Assembly: GCA_013396525.1 (NCBI GenBank)
Contig: VWYX01000616.1
Span: 133,316 to 197,315, forward strand
DNA: 64,000 nucleotides
Direction: 5' to 3'
Origin: Chaetorhynchus papuensis
Taxonomy: Eukaryota; Chordata; Aves; Passeriformes; Rhipiduridae
Shown here: positions 1 through 13,200 of the stretch, one piece after another
Layout: every line of letters starts with the position of its first letter
How positions within the stretch are numbered: position 1 is the first letter of the stretch
Program-made: the position numbers and the translations under genes
Notes under the pieces: model-generated
Database searches by the model: none
What the model was told of the DNA's origin: nothing
Seen by the model: only the letters and a program-made list of their open reading frames with translations

Positions 1-1143
1 TGTTAAGGAAACAAGTTTTCTAAAAAGACAAGTGTCATGACTGTAGCTTTCTCCTCACAGCTGAAAAATATATATAAGCTGAAATATCTATAGGGACTCT
101 ACCATACCATTTCTCCTGTTAGCAATAACTTTGGAGCACATGCTGTCAGCACCCTAACTCTAGAAAAACTTATATAGCTTTTCCCCACACGGAGGCAGAT
201 GTGAACAACAAAACCCCCTGAAATTTGCATCCTTAGGACACCAGCCTTATAAAGCTAGTCCCACTTCCACAAGTTATGTCACAGCTTAAAAATGTGATAG
301 AAATTGTGTGGACAAGCCCCTTCACCAAAGGGGATTCCACTCGGGTCATATTGTTCCCATACAGAGGAAATATCCAAATAATACTCCCTTTCTTGGGCAG
401 GCAAACAGCAGCCTCTTCTGCTTTGACCAAACTCCAGGACTTCAATTAGCAATTTCCTGAATTTCTGTCCAAGCAATATTCCCTGAAAGTCAGGTCCTTC
501 TTTTACACCCTCTCCAGTTCATGCAAAGGAACCTCTTTTACCCCCTGCAGCTAGGCCCACTTTTGACCCTTTCCCCAGCTATAGCCTAGGATAACAACTT
601 CTCTCCTACAGAGGACTGGAAAAACCTTATAGCACTGTAACTGTACGAATGCAAAATTCTAACACTGGATTCTAACACTGAAAGAATTTTGGAAAAGCAG
701 GTATTAGTATTTTATCCAGGATGAGCTTTAGGTCAACCTGCTTACTTCAGGTTTAAAGCCATAACTGCTAAAAATAAAGGTCCTTTTCTGCTTCCCAATA
801 AATGAGAACATGCAAAGAGAAAAGCAAAACAACCCTACCCCAACCCATCATGAAAACTGCATCAATAACTAACAGTACTAGCAGGTTTTCCGTGGGCTAT
901 TTTAAAAGTCCTTTTACATTAAAAATTAGCAAGAGAACCCTATCTTCTAAAATATAGCAAGAGCAGCAGTTTACACCAGCTGTGGAAACAACAGTCATAG
1001 TCCCTTACAGGCTGAAATTATTTCACAAGCTATATATCCCTCTCATAAATTGTTTGAATTTGCATTGGTTAACAATCGACTTAATTTACAATCATAAAGA
1101 AAATCTCCCACTTCAGTATTAACAAAGTTGAAGATAGACTTAC
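1..1143. other. AT-rich non-coding, probably intron of ATAD2-like gene
   Basis: No further exon could be recognised on either strand. The bromodomain exons expected for an ATAD2 gene are not here. The short minus-strand open frames around 233-476 have no splice context or homology that I recognise. Confidence 0.5.
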
Positions 1144-1262
1144 TCTGAGCTCAGAGTATTCCACATACACTCCTCGTTTTCGAATTTTGATTGCCTTCTT
1201 GTCCCGTATTTGTGGTCGCCTAGTCACCTGAGAAGATCTTGCAGGAAGGTGTGCCTGAGAAC
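1144..1262 (-). CDS. ATAD2-like exon o, sequence unlike ATAD2
   Basis: 119 bp with a good acceptor (CATTCCAG) and donor (GTAAGT), in phase with the preceding exon. It encodes RRPQIRDKKAIKIRKRGVYV followed by EYSELR, strongly basic. In ATAD2 the segment here should lead into the bromodomain (ALEVLPVAPPP-like); this does not. It may be an alternative exon or a genuinely different C-terminus. Confidence 0.6.
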
Positions 1263-4200
1263 CTGGAATGACACAAATTTAAGTCAGGATTTCTCTTGAT
1301 GTGGAATAGAATATCCGTGAAATATCCTGTACCTTTCTGCAGTAACAGGGAAAAATTTTAGTCAATTCATGGTACTCAAGCCCATGAAAAATGATTGACA
1401 GAAAATTATCACCAAAGCAAATACTGTATTAGCTGTTAACTTACAGTAACAAAGTTTTATGTGTAGAATATCCATACCTGCATTGTTTTTTGATGCAGGA
1501 GGTTCAGCAGATTGCTTCAAAATCAAGTCCTCAAAGAACCGTTTTCTTTCAGCACAGGTAGGCCGTGGGATATGGAAAACTTCTTTACGATTAATATTAA
1601 ACAATGCTTTTATCTAGACCATGAGAAGAGAAGAGATTTCAGATATAAGGCCACAATTTTTTTTTATTTTTATATTCCAAACAGATGAGTGCATTTCTAA
1701 ATTACACTGAATACTCATGTAGGTAAGACGAGCTATTAAAAGTGAACTTCTTGGCCTTCAAAGGCTAGATTTTCATAGCACCACAAAGTAAAATGCCTTC
1801 TCTAATGAACCTTCTAGATTTTAAAATCCATGAAAAAAGTATGATAAACCAATGAGAAAGGGATGACATTCACCACCCCAAACACTGCTTATTTTGCATT
1901 TACCTGGCTTCACGTCCTTTAGCTTGAATATTTATGACAGCTACAGAGGGAAGAGGCAGGGCTCAGCAGACAATTGACAACATTTTGGTAATGTGGTTTT
2001 TTTTTTTTTTTAATTTTAGCAGACTCTTATTAATTTTATAAAAGCTTCAGTTATTTAGACAAAATAATCAGAGCAGCATATTACCATTTTAAACACCTTC
2101 CTTTAATGAACGCTCTAAGATTCTAGAAAGCTCAGCATGTGTTCTTAATTAATTTTGTTAATAAATACAGCTAAAAATTTATTTCCAAGTTGCTTAAACA
2201 GAACTTGGTCCTTAGTTTTTTAATTTGTCAAGTTTCCACCGAGCTGAAGAAAGAAATTGAATTTTTTGTGAAATAATTTAAATTATAAATTACATTCTAT
2301 CACTAACAGTGTGACCATAGTACTTTTTCAGTAAAAATGTTTTCAGAAAAACAATCTTTTTCCCAGCTACCTTTCAAGCACTGTGTATTCTTCACTAAGT
2401 ACACACCTAACCATCTTGAAGCCACTGAACTGGTTGTATGAAGTGTATCTATATGTCTGTCTAGTAAGCACAAGTGTGTGACGAGGGAGAAAAAGTTGGG
2501 TCAAAGTCAATCTCTTTACTCAGAAAACACTTTAGACAAATGCTTTCAGCATTGTTTTGTCTAAGGAAATTTTAAGACATGGGGTTCTAGTGCCTGAGTA
2601 ATAACAGCATGAATCTGCTTAAGAGCAGCACAGTACTCCAGTGTTTCAAGGATTTGTAAATTAACAAGAAACTGAGTAACAAAGAAAGAAAAGTATTGAC
2701 AGAAATACCTCTTCTGGGAGATCTTCATGTGGCACATCAGATGTTGCAAGGAGCAAAACTGGAGCAAAGTATGGAATGTTATTCAGTAGTCCTGTAAAAC
2801 CAGCTTTCAGTGTAGGTCCAATGGCCTCCCACCATGAAGGGATTTGTGGGATATAAATGATACTTGGTGCTGTTCTCTGAGCTTCTCGTATCAACTGGTA
2901 AAAGGAAAGCTTGGATAAGAAAACTACATCAGGTAGAACAGACCACTAAGTAATTACACATCAGTCTACCTGTCTTGTGAAATAAGAATGCATAAAGCCA
3001 AGACGTCAAGACAAACCAATAAATGAACAACCCCTTAACAATAGGGTAGAATTTTCACTTTGCTTCTATAGATATTGCTATGCAGACAGACACAGAACTG
3101 AATCTGATTTCAAAACTACTTAGGGGTAAGGTAACTCCTAAAGAGCCTCAAAACTCAGGTGATGTGATGATGTGCCTGAAAAATCAAGACTAACCCTTCA
3201 GCAAGATGTGTTAGCCTGGAGAAGTCGCTACACAACTGCAACTGCACCATTTCCAGCTCAGTGTGGGCCCATACCCACGTTAGACTGGAGCACAGCCTGA
3301 ACAAAGGCCTCTGTGAAAAGATGAGGGCTAACAGTAGAAGAAGACTGGTCACAAATCACAATTTCAAGCACATTTTATAACAGGTGACAGGTCCTGAGCC
3401 TGCCTGAAGAGCTAAATCGCTCACAGGCTCTCCTTCCTGTCATTATCAAAGTGTCCATCAGACCAGGTGATTTGCTTTGAAAGACCACAAGCCACTGCCT
3501 AGAGATGGCGCCTCAGTCACAGAAGAGGACATGAATCTACTGCATGAGGGAAGTGGCAACAGTCCTTTCACACAGCAAATCTCTCCATGCACCATTTCAG
3601 AGTAACAATGTGCAGGGAGCTCCTGTCACAAGATAGGAAACGTGTGGTATACCCATGCAGTAGACGGGGTATTTATGTAGCCATAGGTACAACCATGACA
3701 TAACAAAAAGAGAATTGTTCCTCCTGCGTGGCAAACAAGTATCCAGTCACATGATGTGTCTGTCCTGACTTTTACAGCTCTAAAATGCTGCTAATGAAGA
3801 TCAAGATATTTTAATGCAGTGATGCCAAGTAATTAAATTGATTTCCTGCCTAAAGGTAAAAAAACATAACTGCAGTGATCTGCTTATATTTATTTTTTCT
3901 ACTTAAGGGACACACATCAGTTTACGCACTTAAGCATTCCATGAATTGTAATGTTTTCAGTGCATTTCACTGCAGCAGTACAAGCTGTATATTTATATGC
4001 AAAAAAACTTATTTTCACAAAAACTTTGGCAGCCCTACAAATACAATAAAAAAGAAAGTTACAGAAAGGCTGATGCAGACTGATGCAACTACGAGGAGCA
4101 CAGAGACTTAAGAACCAACAAAAACAACTTTCTGGATCCCATCAAGACCAGCAGTATTACTTGCCACAAAGAGGGGCTTATTAGCAGCACCTCCCATCTT

Positions 4201-7200
4201 CCCAAGCTGCTAGCAACATCCTCCCTCTTTCATTTCAAATAGAAATGAAACATGGCTATGTATAAATGTCCTTATTCAGTATCATTCCATCTACAAGAAA
4301 AGTGAATTTTCAGACAAAAGTAAACACAACAGCAAATCCAAATCAGGCCAACTCCATTAACAGTGAGTTGTGCTTATTTCACTAGTTTATACACAGTTCA
4401 AGAATCCTATGAGATCAAAAACAACAAAAAAAGGTACCTGTGAACATGTTTCTTCTTGTGATGCGGTGCTAACAAACAAGGTTGGTAGATCCAGTGTATA
4501 AGCTGGAAACCTTTCCAGGGCATGTAATACTGCAGGTGCCAAATCAAAAGCCTGCCCACATCCTGGCTCTTCAACTAGTAAGAACCGTGGCCTGTAAGAT
4601 GTTGGCTGGTAAGAAGGATTTCTACAACAATAAGAAGAAAACAAGTTTAAAAAGGAGCGATGAAGAGGCACACAGTTTTTTTCCTGTAAATATGTTTTCA
4701 TGTTCTACCAAATAATAAGCTGGTCTGTGATAAAGAAGACCAGTCTATTTATCAAAGTCTAATTTCTCAAATGCTGGTGGCACTCCTCTGCTAAAAAATC
4801 CTGCCAGTCCCCAGCATGACTGCTATTCCTTTGGCTGGGTTAAGTAAAGGTTCTTAAATCCCACAGGGGGACTGTCCAGGCAAATAGACACAAAACAGCT
4901 GGTCAGTAACCTGACACAGGGCAAAATAGCAACTCTCACAGCACAAACCAATCTGTGTCTCTTCACTGTCCATACACAAGCATTTTCAGCTTGTCTTGAC
5001 TTTAAGTGAGATCTCTACAGGTGTCAAATTTAGCTAAAATTTGGCCACAGTTCCTGGAGAGTGTGGGAAGAAAGGGGCAAAACTACATTTCTAGGAAAAA
5101 AGATTAACGTGGGTACTGAAACGCATTAGTTGTATTTGAAGAAGAACACGACTGGATTGCTTAAATTACAGCACTACACTAAATATGTATAAGATTTATA
5201 TTTATTTTATTTAGTCATTCTATTGGTTTCATCTTTGACTTGTGTATTAATTTCCTAATCATCTTGCTTTACTCGCATGAAATACACTTGTGAAGAGGTT
5301 TGTGCATTTTCCCACCACCACACTACTGTACCTTTACTTGTTGAAGTCAAACATCCTAGAGAACTAACCAAGCTCAGCAAGTCATATTTTCTTGGCAGCA
5401 CAGCAATAGGAAGGGAGAAAAATATCTTACAATATTCTATTTTTAAAACTATTGGACTATGTGAGTTTCACAATTAAAATGTCAAAAGATAACAAACACT
5501 CAGTAGGGTGAAGGTAAAAAATGCAGACATTGTTTAAATTTCTCTCACAGTGATTTAACAAACCACTTCTTGATTTTGTTTCTGATACATAATTTGCTAC
5601 TGGTTCAACCGTCTTGGAAGGTAGAAGGGCAAAAGATGGCTACATAAATACATAAGAGGTTTTTTAAGCTAAAATGACAGAATGAACATTTTTTTGGGTC
5701 TTGAATCTTTCAAGGAATACTATGGATTAAACCAAAGTGTTTTAATAATCTGTGAACCAGTTTGACTTAGTAAAAGAGGGCTGGGCCTTTCACTTTGACG
5801 AGTTAGGGCAGTGTAGTTAGAACAATTAGATCTAGTACCCAGCTCGATCTTCACAGTTGGATTCTGGCAAATATTGATCACCCCCACACACACCCTTAAC
5901 TCCTTCATCTAGCAGCCCTGACATATTTATATAACATTTTACAGATGCAGCCATCTCAAAATGTAACCATGAAGAGGAAAAACATGTACCTGCTACAAGT
6001 GTGTAATTCTGCCTTTTTGCTGTCAGGCTTCTTTTCAGAGACTGATGGTGAGTCATCATCACTGTCAATCCCATCATTCCCTAAAATAGGATTTAAAGAC
6101 AAGAGAAATTTATTAACTTTCCTGAATAGTTCATATCTCGCTCTTGCTTTAATACACCTTTGAAATCAGTGCTGGAAACCACTTCTCTTGCATTTTGTCA
6201 TTTGAATGCTATTATCGGAAGAGTTCACCCTACCACAGATCTAAGGAGACTGCACAGGTCTATACAAAGCTGTCCTATGTCCTATGATTCGCATCGGGTA
6301 TTATCTCTCTGTTGACAAACACTTGGGAGGTTTTTTCCTTAGAATAAAGATGATCAGGAACAACTTTGGTAGTTCCTAGATACCAGAAAAACCCTTCTCC
6401 CCTAATTTAAGCATATATTTACTACATTAGTAACAATTATTGACTACATCAGTGGACAATGAAAGGGTTACAGATGTCATTTATCTGAACTTCTGTACAG
6501 CCTTAGACATGGTCCCCCACAATGTCCTTCTCTTTAAATTGGAGACAGATGGATTTGATGAGGGGACTGTTAGGTGGATAAGAAAGTGGTTGGATGGTCG
6601 CATCCAGAGGGTAGGGATTAATTGCTCAGAGTTTCAGCTGACATCAGTGACAAGTGGTGTCCCTCAGGGGTTCGTATTGGGACCAGTGTTATTTAATATC
6701 TTTATTAATGACATAGATGAAGGAATCAAGTGTAGCCTCAGTAAACTTGCTGACGACACCAAGCTGAGTGGTGCAGCTGACAGACCTGAAGGATGGGATG
6801 CCACCCAGAGGGACCTGGACAAGCTCAAGAAGTGGGACAATAGGAATCTCATGAAGTTCTATAGGTCCAAGTTCAAGATGCTGCACCTGAGTCAGGGCAA
6901 CCCCCAGTATCAACACAGGCTGGGGATGAACAGATCAAGAGCAGCCCAGCCAAGAAGAAGCTGGGGGTGCTGGTGGATGAGAGGTTGGACATGATGCAGC
7001 AATGTGCTCTTGCAACCCAGAAAGCCAAATTTATCCAGGGCTGCATCCAAAGCAGCATGGGCAGCAGGGCGAGGGAGGGGATTCTGCCCCTCTGCTCTGC
7101 TCTGGTGAGACGCCAGCAGGAGGGCTGCATCCAGCTCTGGGGTCCCAGCACAGAAGGGACATTGACCTGTTGGAGCAAGTACAGAGGAAGGCCAACAAGA

Positions 7201-10200
7201 TGATGAGAGGGATGGAGTACTTCTCCTATGAGGAAAGGCTGGGAGAATTGTGTTTGTTTAGCCTGGAAAAGAGAAGGCTTCAGGGTGATCTAATTTCGGC
7301 TTTCCTGTACCTGAAGAAAACCTAAAAGAAAGATGGAGAGGGACTTTTTACAAGAGCATGTAGTGTCAGGACAAGGGGAAATGGGTTCAAACTGAAAGAG
7401 AGTAAGTTTAGATTAGATAATAGGAAAAAATTCTTTACTGCAAGAGTGGTGAAGCATTGGAACAAGTTGCCCAGAGAAGTAGTGGATGTCCCATTCTTGG
7501 AAGTGGTCAAAGCCAGGCTGGCTGGAGCTCTGAGCAACCTGGTCTAGTGGAAGTGTCCATGTCCAAGGCAGGGGAGCTGGAACTAGATGACCTTTAGCGC
7601 CCCTTCCAATACAAACCATTCTATGATTCCACAATTTGGAAAGAAGTGCCTCATATGTGAAACCTTAGGTCCATCTCTGAAATGATTAACGTGATGTGAG
7701 CTACTGTCAGTAACAGGGGGCTCCAGTAGAGAGCCCATAGTTCTCCACTGCATGTTGCAAGTCACGCACAGCTCCCATCCTGCACTGTGCACACGCAAAG
7801 TATAAAATTGCACTGTCATGATGGCTGAGAGGTTTGTCTATGCTGGTTGCACAAATCAGAAGTTTTTGCTGTGGCAGGATTTTAAACAAGTAGATGATGT
7901 TGTAATACCTTGTCTCTTCTTCAGTGCAAGCTTTGCGTGGGGAAATGCTCTCTGCAAGGCTTGTAAAATTCTTTCCAGGGTGTTTTCTAAGAGCGGCTTT
8001 GAAATAGGTGGTAGTGCTCTCCCAGGTGAAGCCCCAGCTCTCTGTGATGCTGGAACAATCTTCTGCATGGCCATGGCAAAATCCTTTGCTGTTACTTTAA
8101 TCGACCTGGCATCTATATTCAGTCTCTTGTCACTCTCATGTATCTGTGGATAGCGGCGGCGCAAAGCACAGAGCCCAGCTTCAACACATAGAGCTTTAAT
8201 GTCAGCACCACAGAATCCTGACAAACAAAACAGGAACCAAATGTTACGTCAACATATATATGTGTAATATAGGTTAAAAACTGTCTGGATGGCCAAGCCA
8301 AGAGTGTTGGGGAATGATGCTATATCCAGTTGGCAGAGGGTTCACTAGTGGTGTTCCCCAAGGCTCAGTACTGAGTCCAGTCCTTTTTAATATCTTTATT
8401 GAAGATATGGATGAGGGGAATGAGTACACCCTCAGTAAGATTATGGACAAAACTACATTGGGTGGAAGTGCTGATCTGCTGGAGAGCAGGAAGGCTCTGC
8501 AGAGGGATCTGGACAGGCTGGATCAATGGGCCGAGGCCAATGGTATAAGGTTCAACAACGCCAAGTGCCGGCTCCTGCACTTCAGTCACAGCCCAATGCA
8601 GCGCTACAGGCTGGAGGCAGAGTGGATGAACCCTGCCCAGGGGAAAAGGACCCACACTGTTTTCAAACTCACCAACACATTTCTCAGCCAGGTCTTCAAG
8701 TAAGCTGTCCGATGGCTTCAGGGTCCAGTCTCGTGTGTGAATTTTGAAAATTTCTAATCTTGCCTAGAAACAAAACGGTTGCATTTCAGTTTGCCTTAAG
8801 TTTTCTCTTAAAAAACCAACCACAACACAAAACCCTCAAAACTCTCACACTAGTACAAATACTTTTCTTGTCTGCTAAACTTATAAGTATTTTAAATGTC
8901 AGTTATTAATACACTCACTGCTCCTTCAAGAAGGAAATGTAATAATTTTTAAATTCTTACATCAATCTCTTGTGGAGTATGCAGTGAAATAAAAGGCATG
9001 TGCATCTTCCATAAAAAGTGAGTTTTATAAGTGTGAGACCTAATGATTTTGAAGAACAAACTGTAGTAAAAGCCTCATCTGCAAATGAATATTTTGCATC
9101 AAAGAAAATTCTCTCAAATTTAGCAAAATTTCACAGTGATGGTTTCAGTAGTTCATCAAATTTGCTTTTCTGCCAGTTCATTCAAAGAAAAGTCCTAGCA
9201 CTCCATTTAAAATTGCTACAGTTGCTACCAAGAAGAACAAAAACTATGACTCAAACTACTGTCACTCATCCAGAATATGTCAAACAACACCTATTCTCAT
9301 CTCTGATCCTAGCAAGTCTTTCAGTGAAGTATCTCCTTGTACCCAGATTAATTATGGCACATGTCTAGTATTCTTCCACAGCAGGGAATTGTGTATGAGA
9401 TCTGTTTCATGGCACCTTGTCTCTTGTTCCTGAGAGCAGATAAAAACTGGATAAAAATGTTTGTGCTAAATGCACTGTTTCATGCACTTTTACTGGCCTT
9501 CAATCCAATAAGCCTTTTATCTTTGCTCCAAAAAGTGCTAAAAATATCAGTGATAGGCAGAGAAAAAACACAAAAGCAGGGTTACAGTTTTGCACACCAT
9601 CTCTCTCCCAACCATCCCCACCCCAGTATTTAAGGTTGCTATAAAACAAATTTCTTTATTGCTCAGCTATTGCCATTGAACTTGAAGTGCTGCACCTGTG
9701 CAGTGTACTTCATATCTTTGTCCCAGAGAGAAGCAACTATTTGTTGACATCATCTCATTCCTATATCTATTCAGTACCAGGTTTGCCCTCCACAGTAAAA
9801 TACAGTGTCTCTGGATATGCCTCTTGTGTCCAAGCTGTACACTTCAGCTTGAGACTTGCACTGCTCCACGACGCTGCCTTGTTACAGGGGTTTGTTATAA
9901 AGATGGACTTTGCCACATAAGGTTGATTTGAAGTTCTGACCTCTTTGTTTGGCAAACTGAAGCGGAATTCTCGTTCAAAGCGCCCGGGTCTTCGTAAAGC
10001 AGGATCTATAGAATCCAGTCTGTTGGTGGCTCCTATCACCACAACCTCTCCTCTGCTGGCTAAGCCATCCATAAGTGTCAGAAGTGTCCCCACAACAGAG
10101 CTAACAGAAAAATACTATTTTCATTCACTGGTTTAGTAAATTTTCTTCAGTCCCACATAACCTTCTCCACTGATCCTTCAAAACGGACAAGTTTTTATTG

Positions 10201-13200
10201 ACAAGATACTGATCAGTGAAATAATTATTTTAAGACATAGCAAAATACGGATAAGGTAACACAGACCTTGTGCTGATATCAAGCTTAGCAAATTATTTCC
10301 AATTATTGTTTAAAAATCACCTTAAATTCACTAGCACTGAATTACTAGTTTTCAGGATAAATGAATATGTCACATCAAGTTAAATAGGCTGCAGTCTTCT
10401 TTTCACAAAGACCAAGCACCTTCTACCTAGATACAAAACCTGTCCTACCTATGAACCTGGTCTTGTTTGCTGGACCGTACAGGAGCAAGAGCATCGATCT
10501 CATCAAAGAAAATAATTGAAGGTCGCATCTGGTAGGCCTACAAAGAAAACACAGGAACACTGACATCAGGACAACAGCACTTCTTGAAAGAGAAAACGAA
10601 TGGAAACATTATGGTTGGAAAGGCACTGGAACTAGATTTTTCAGACTAGCATCAGGGATCTCTACTAATTAACCTAATGAAAAACAGCAGCCTGTCAACC
10701 CACTGAGACTGGGTGACAGGAAACAAATCATACCAGTAGTTTTTACAGTTATTTGGCAACCATGAGAACAGAGACAGGGCTCAAAGGTTCTGGAAGTGAC
10801 CTTCCATTACCAATTTAAATGAACATGTTTTCATCCTGCATCTGTTTCCCTCTCATCTAAAGGCACCATCCCTTGCTTCCTGAGACCTTTTCTGTGACTG
10901 TTTGGGTTGTGTGTATGGTGGAGGGCTTTTTGAGGGTGGTGGTGATTTTCTTGTTTGCTTTACTAATCTTTTCAATACATCTCAAGAGACTCCACTGAAA
11001 AAGGGAACACTGATAATCCCATTTCAGTGGAAGGAGATGATAAAACATGAAAAAGACTGAGTTCTTCTCGACCACAAAAAAATAGCGACAACTCCGACAG
11101 AACACACGGCATGTTTCAACCTTACCTGCTCAAATACTAAACGGAGCTGTCGTTCAGATTCTCCCACCCATTTACTCATGCAGTCGGCAGCACTTCTCAT
11201 AAAAAATGTTACTTTCCTGTCACCTCTGCTGCATTCATTAGCAAGTGCACGAGCAACCAGGGTCTTTCCAGTCCCCGGTGGACCATAGAATAAACAGCCT
11301 CTACAATTTAAAAGAAAGAAATGTTAAAAAAAATTCACGTATGAAAAAAACATGGAAAAGTATCTGTTACAGCCCCCATCCCTAAAACACAAGACTCTGC
11401 TCTCCTAAGATAAACACTTCATCGATAAGATAGCAGTAACAGATGAAGTGTGCGAAAAGTCAAGTGTTCCTACACAATTCTGCAAGGGAGCTAACAAAAT
11501 GAATCAAGATAATAATGCAGATGTACAAAATCTTGAGAAAAGATAGTAGCATCCCAGAAGGACATTTTCAAAACTTCTGACAAACCAACGGAGATGGTTA
11601 CAGTACAGTGGAGCAAAACAAGAGCAAACTTTCAATGCAGAATCTGAGACTGGGGTAACTTAGGAATCACCTGTTCATTTTTCAATTATAAACTACATAT
11701 CCGTTCTTTTTTTCACAAAAATCTAGATTTAAGAGTAAAGCATTTCATTCTCCCTTAAAAAGCTTTAAGTTACTGGATTTGGTCTCCCCTTGCTGGTGAT
11801 TAAGGAACCGGAAGTAGTCTAAAAATGGGAAGGTATTCTGCATTTCTGTATTTCCATCAACTAGAAGAGCCAATACACTGCTGCTCCAAAAAGAATTTCA
11901 AAGAATAGAGAAGCAAAACACAGATTTTCTTTTCAATGTTTTTAATACTTTTAAAGTTACTGGAAACAAAGAATTTAAAGTCTTATTTCAATATACCATG
12001 ACTGAGTTTTGCTGACCAAGGATATAACAAGTTAATGAATCTCCAATTATCTCATTTTGTAACAAAGAACTCGCTTAGCTGTGTAAGAAGGAGAAAGATT
12101 CTTATGTTAGCCCAAGCACAAAAAACACTGCGAAGTTCTAGTCACAAGTCCCATCAATTGTAAAACTAATACCTGAAAATGCTTGGAAAAAAAAAAATGG
12201 TGGAAGACACAACTGGACTTCCACAAAACAAACTACAGTTAACTGGCAGTAGGTAATTCCTTCCTGCTCACAAAATAATCCAGTCCACCTGCATGCAGGA
12301 CTCTAAAGAAAAAATCTCCAACTCCACCTTTTAAAGGCAAGACACTTTTAAAGGATAGTCTTGGCACACAGTGAATCTCTGAACATACATATATGCTGTA
12401 TTCTATCCATTTTTTAAAAAAATACTTTTTTTACTAGTGCTAAAAAGAACCATAAACACTGCTGAAAATTTTGAAGCATGGAAAATAAGTGAGACAAGAA
12501 CTTATAGTTTTAAATGGTGTCTCTTACCTTGGAGGTTTAAATTTCAGTATCTCAAAGACATCAGGATAAAGCAATGGCAAAATGACCATCTCTTTTAAAG
12601 CTGAAATGTGGTCAGATAGACCACCCACACCATGAAATTGTGCCTAAAGTCAACAGAACACATGTGTTAAAGAAAGCTGCAAGTTCCATACGGTTCCATC
12701 AGAAATTAGATATCAGCACAAAGAGATTTTCAAATTCCTTGAGAGAAAACTGTAAGCCAAGGGATCTGCAGATGGCCCATTACTGGAAACTTTCATAAAT
12801 ACTGCAAATGTCACACTGACACGATGAAGTAAAAATACTTACTGAACTATCTATTTGCATTTGCTCCATACCAACCAGACTGGTTCCAATTTTCATGTGA
12901 TCCCTTTGAGCTTCATTTGAGTTGCCTTTCCGAGTTGCTTCGGTTTCCGTGTGATCATTTGGAACTCCCTTTACGTTATCTTTCCGAGAGTTGGCCGAAA
13001 GAGACCTAATTTGAATTAAGGAGAAAGAAAAAAGTGGTTTCTAATTTATGATGCAGTTAGATGACTTTTGATTTTCTAACAATAGCAAGTGAATCCAAAA
13101 GACCTTATAAATGAGCATAAACTTCCTAACTAGTTAGGTATTCATTCCAACTGTTTTATGTTTAATGCCCATGAGTAAACAGAGAACTTTAAACTGAGTT

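Noticed and set aside
6873..7325. Open frames of about 100 codons on both strands
   Set aside because: They fall in the non-coding or frameshifted 3' part of the CR1 element.
10451..10456. GTTCAT as donor for the Walker B exon
   Set aside because: It would drop the conserved QVH/QIH residues and break phase. GTAGGA eight bases further on fits.
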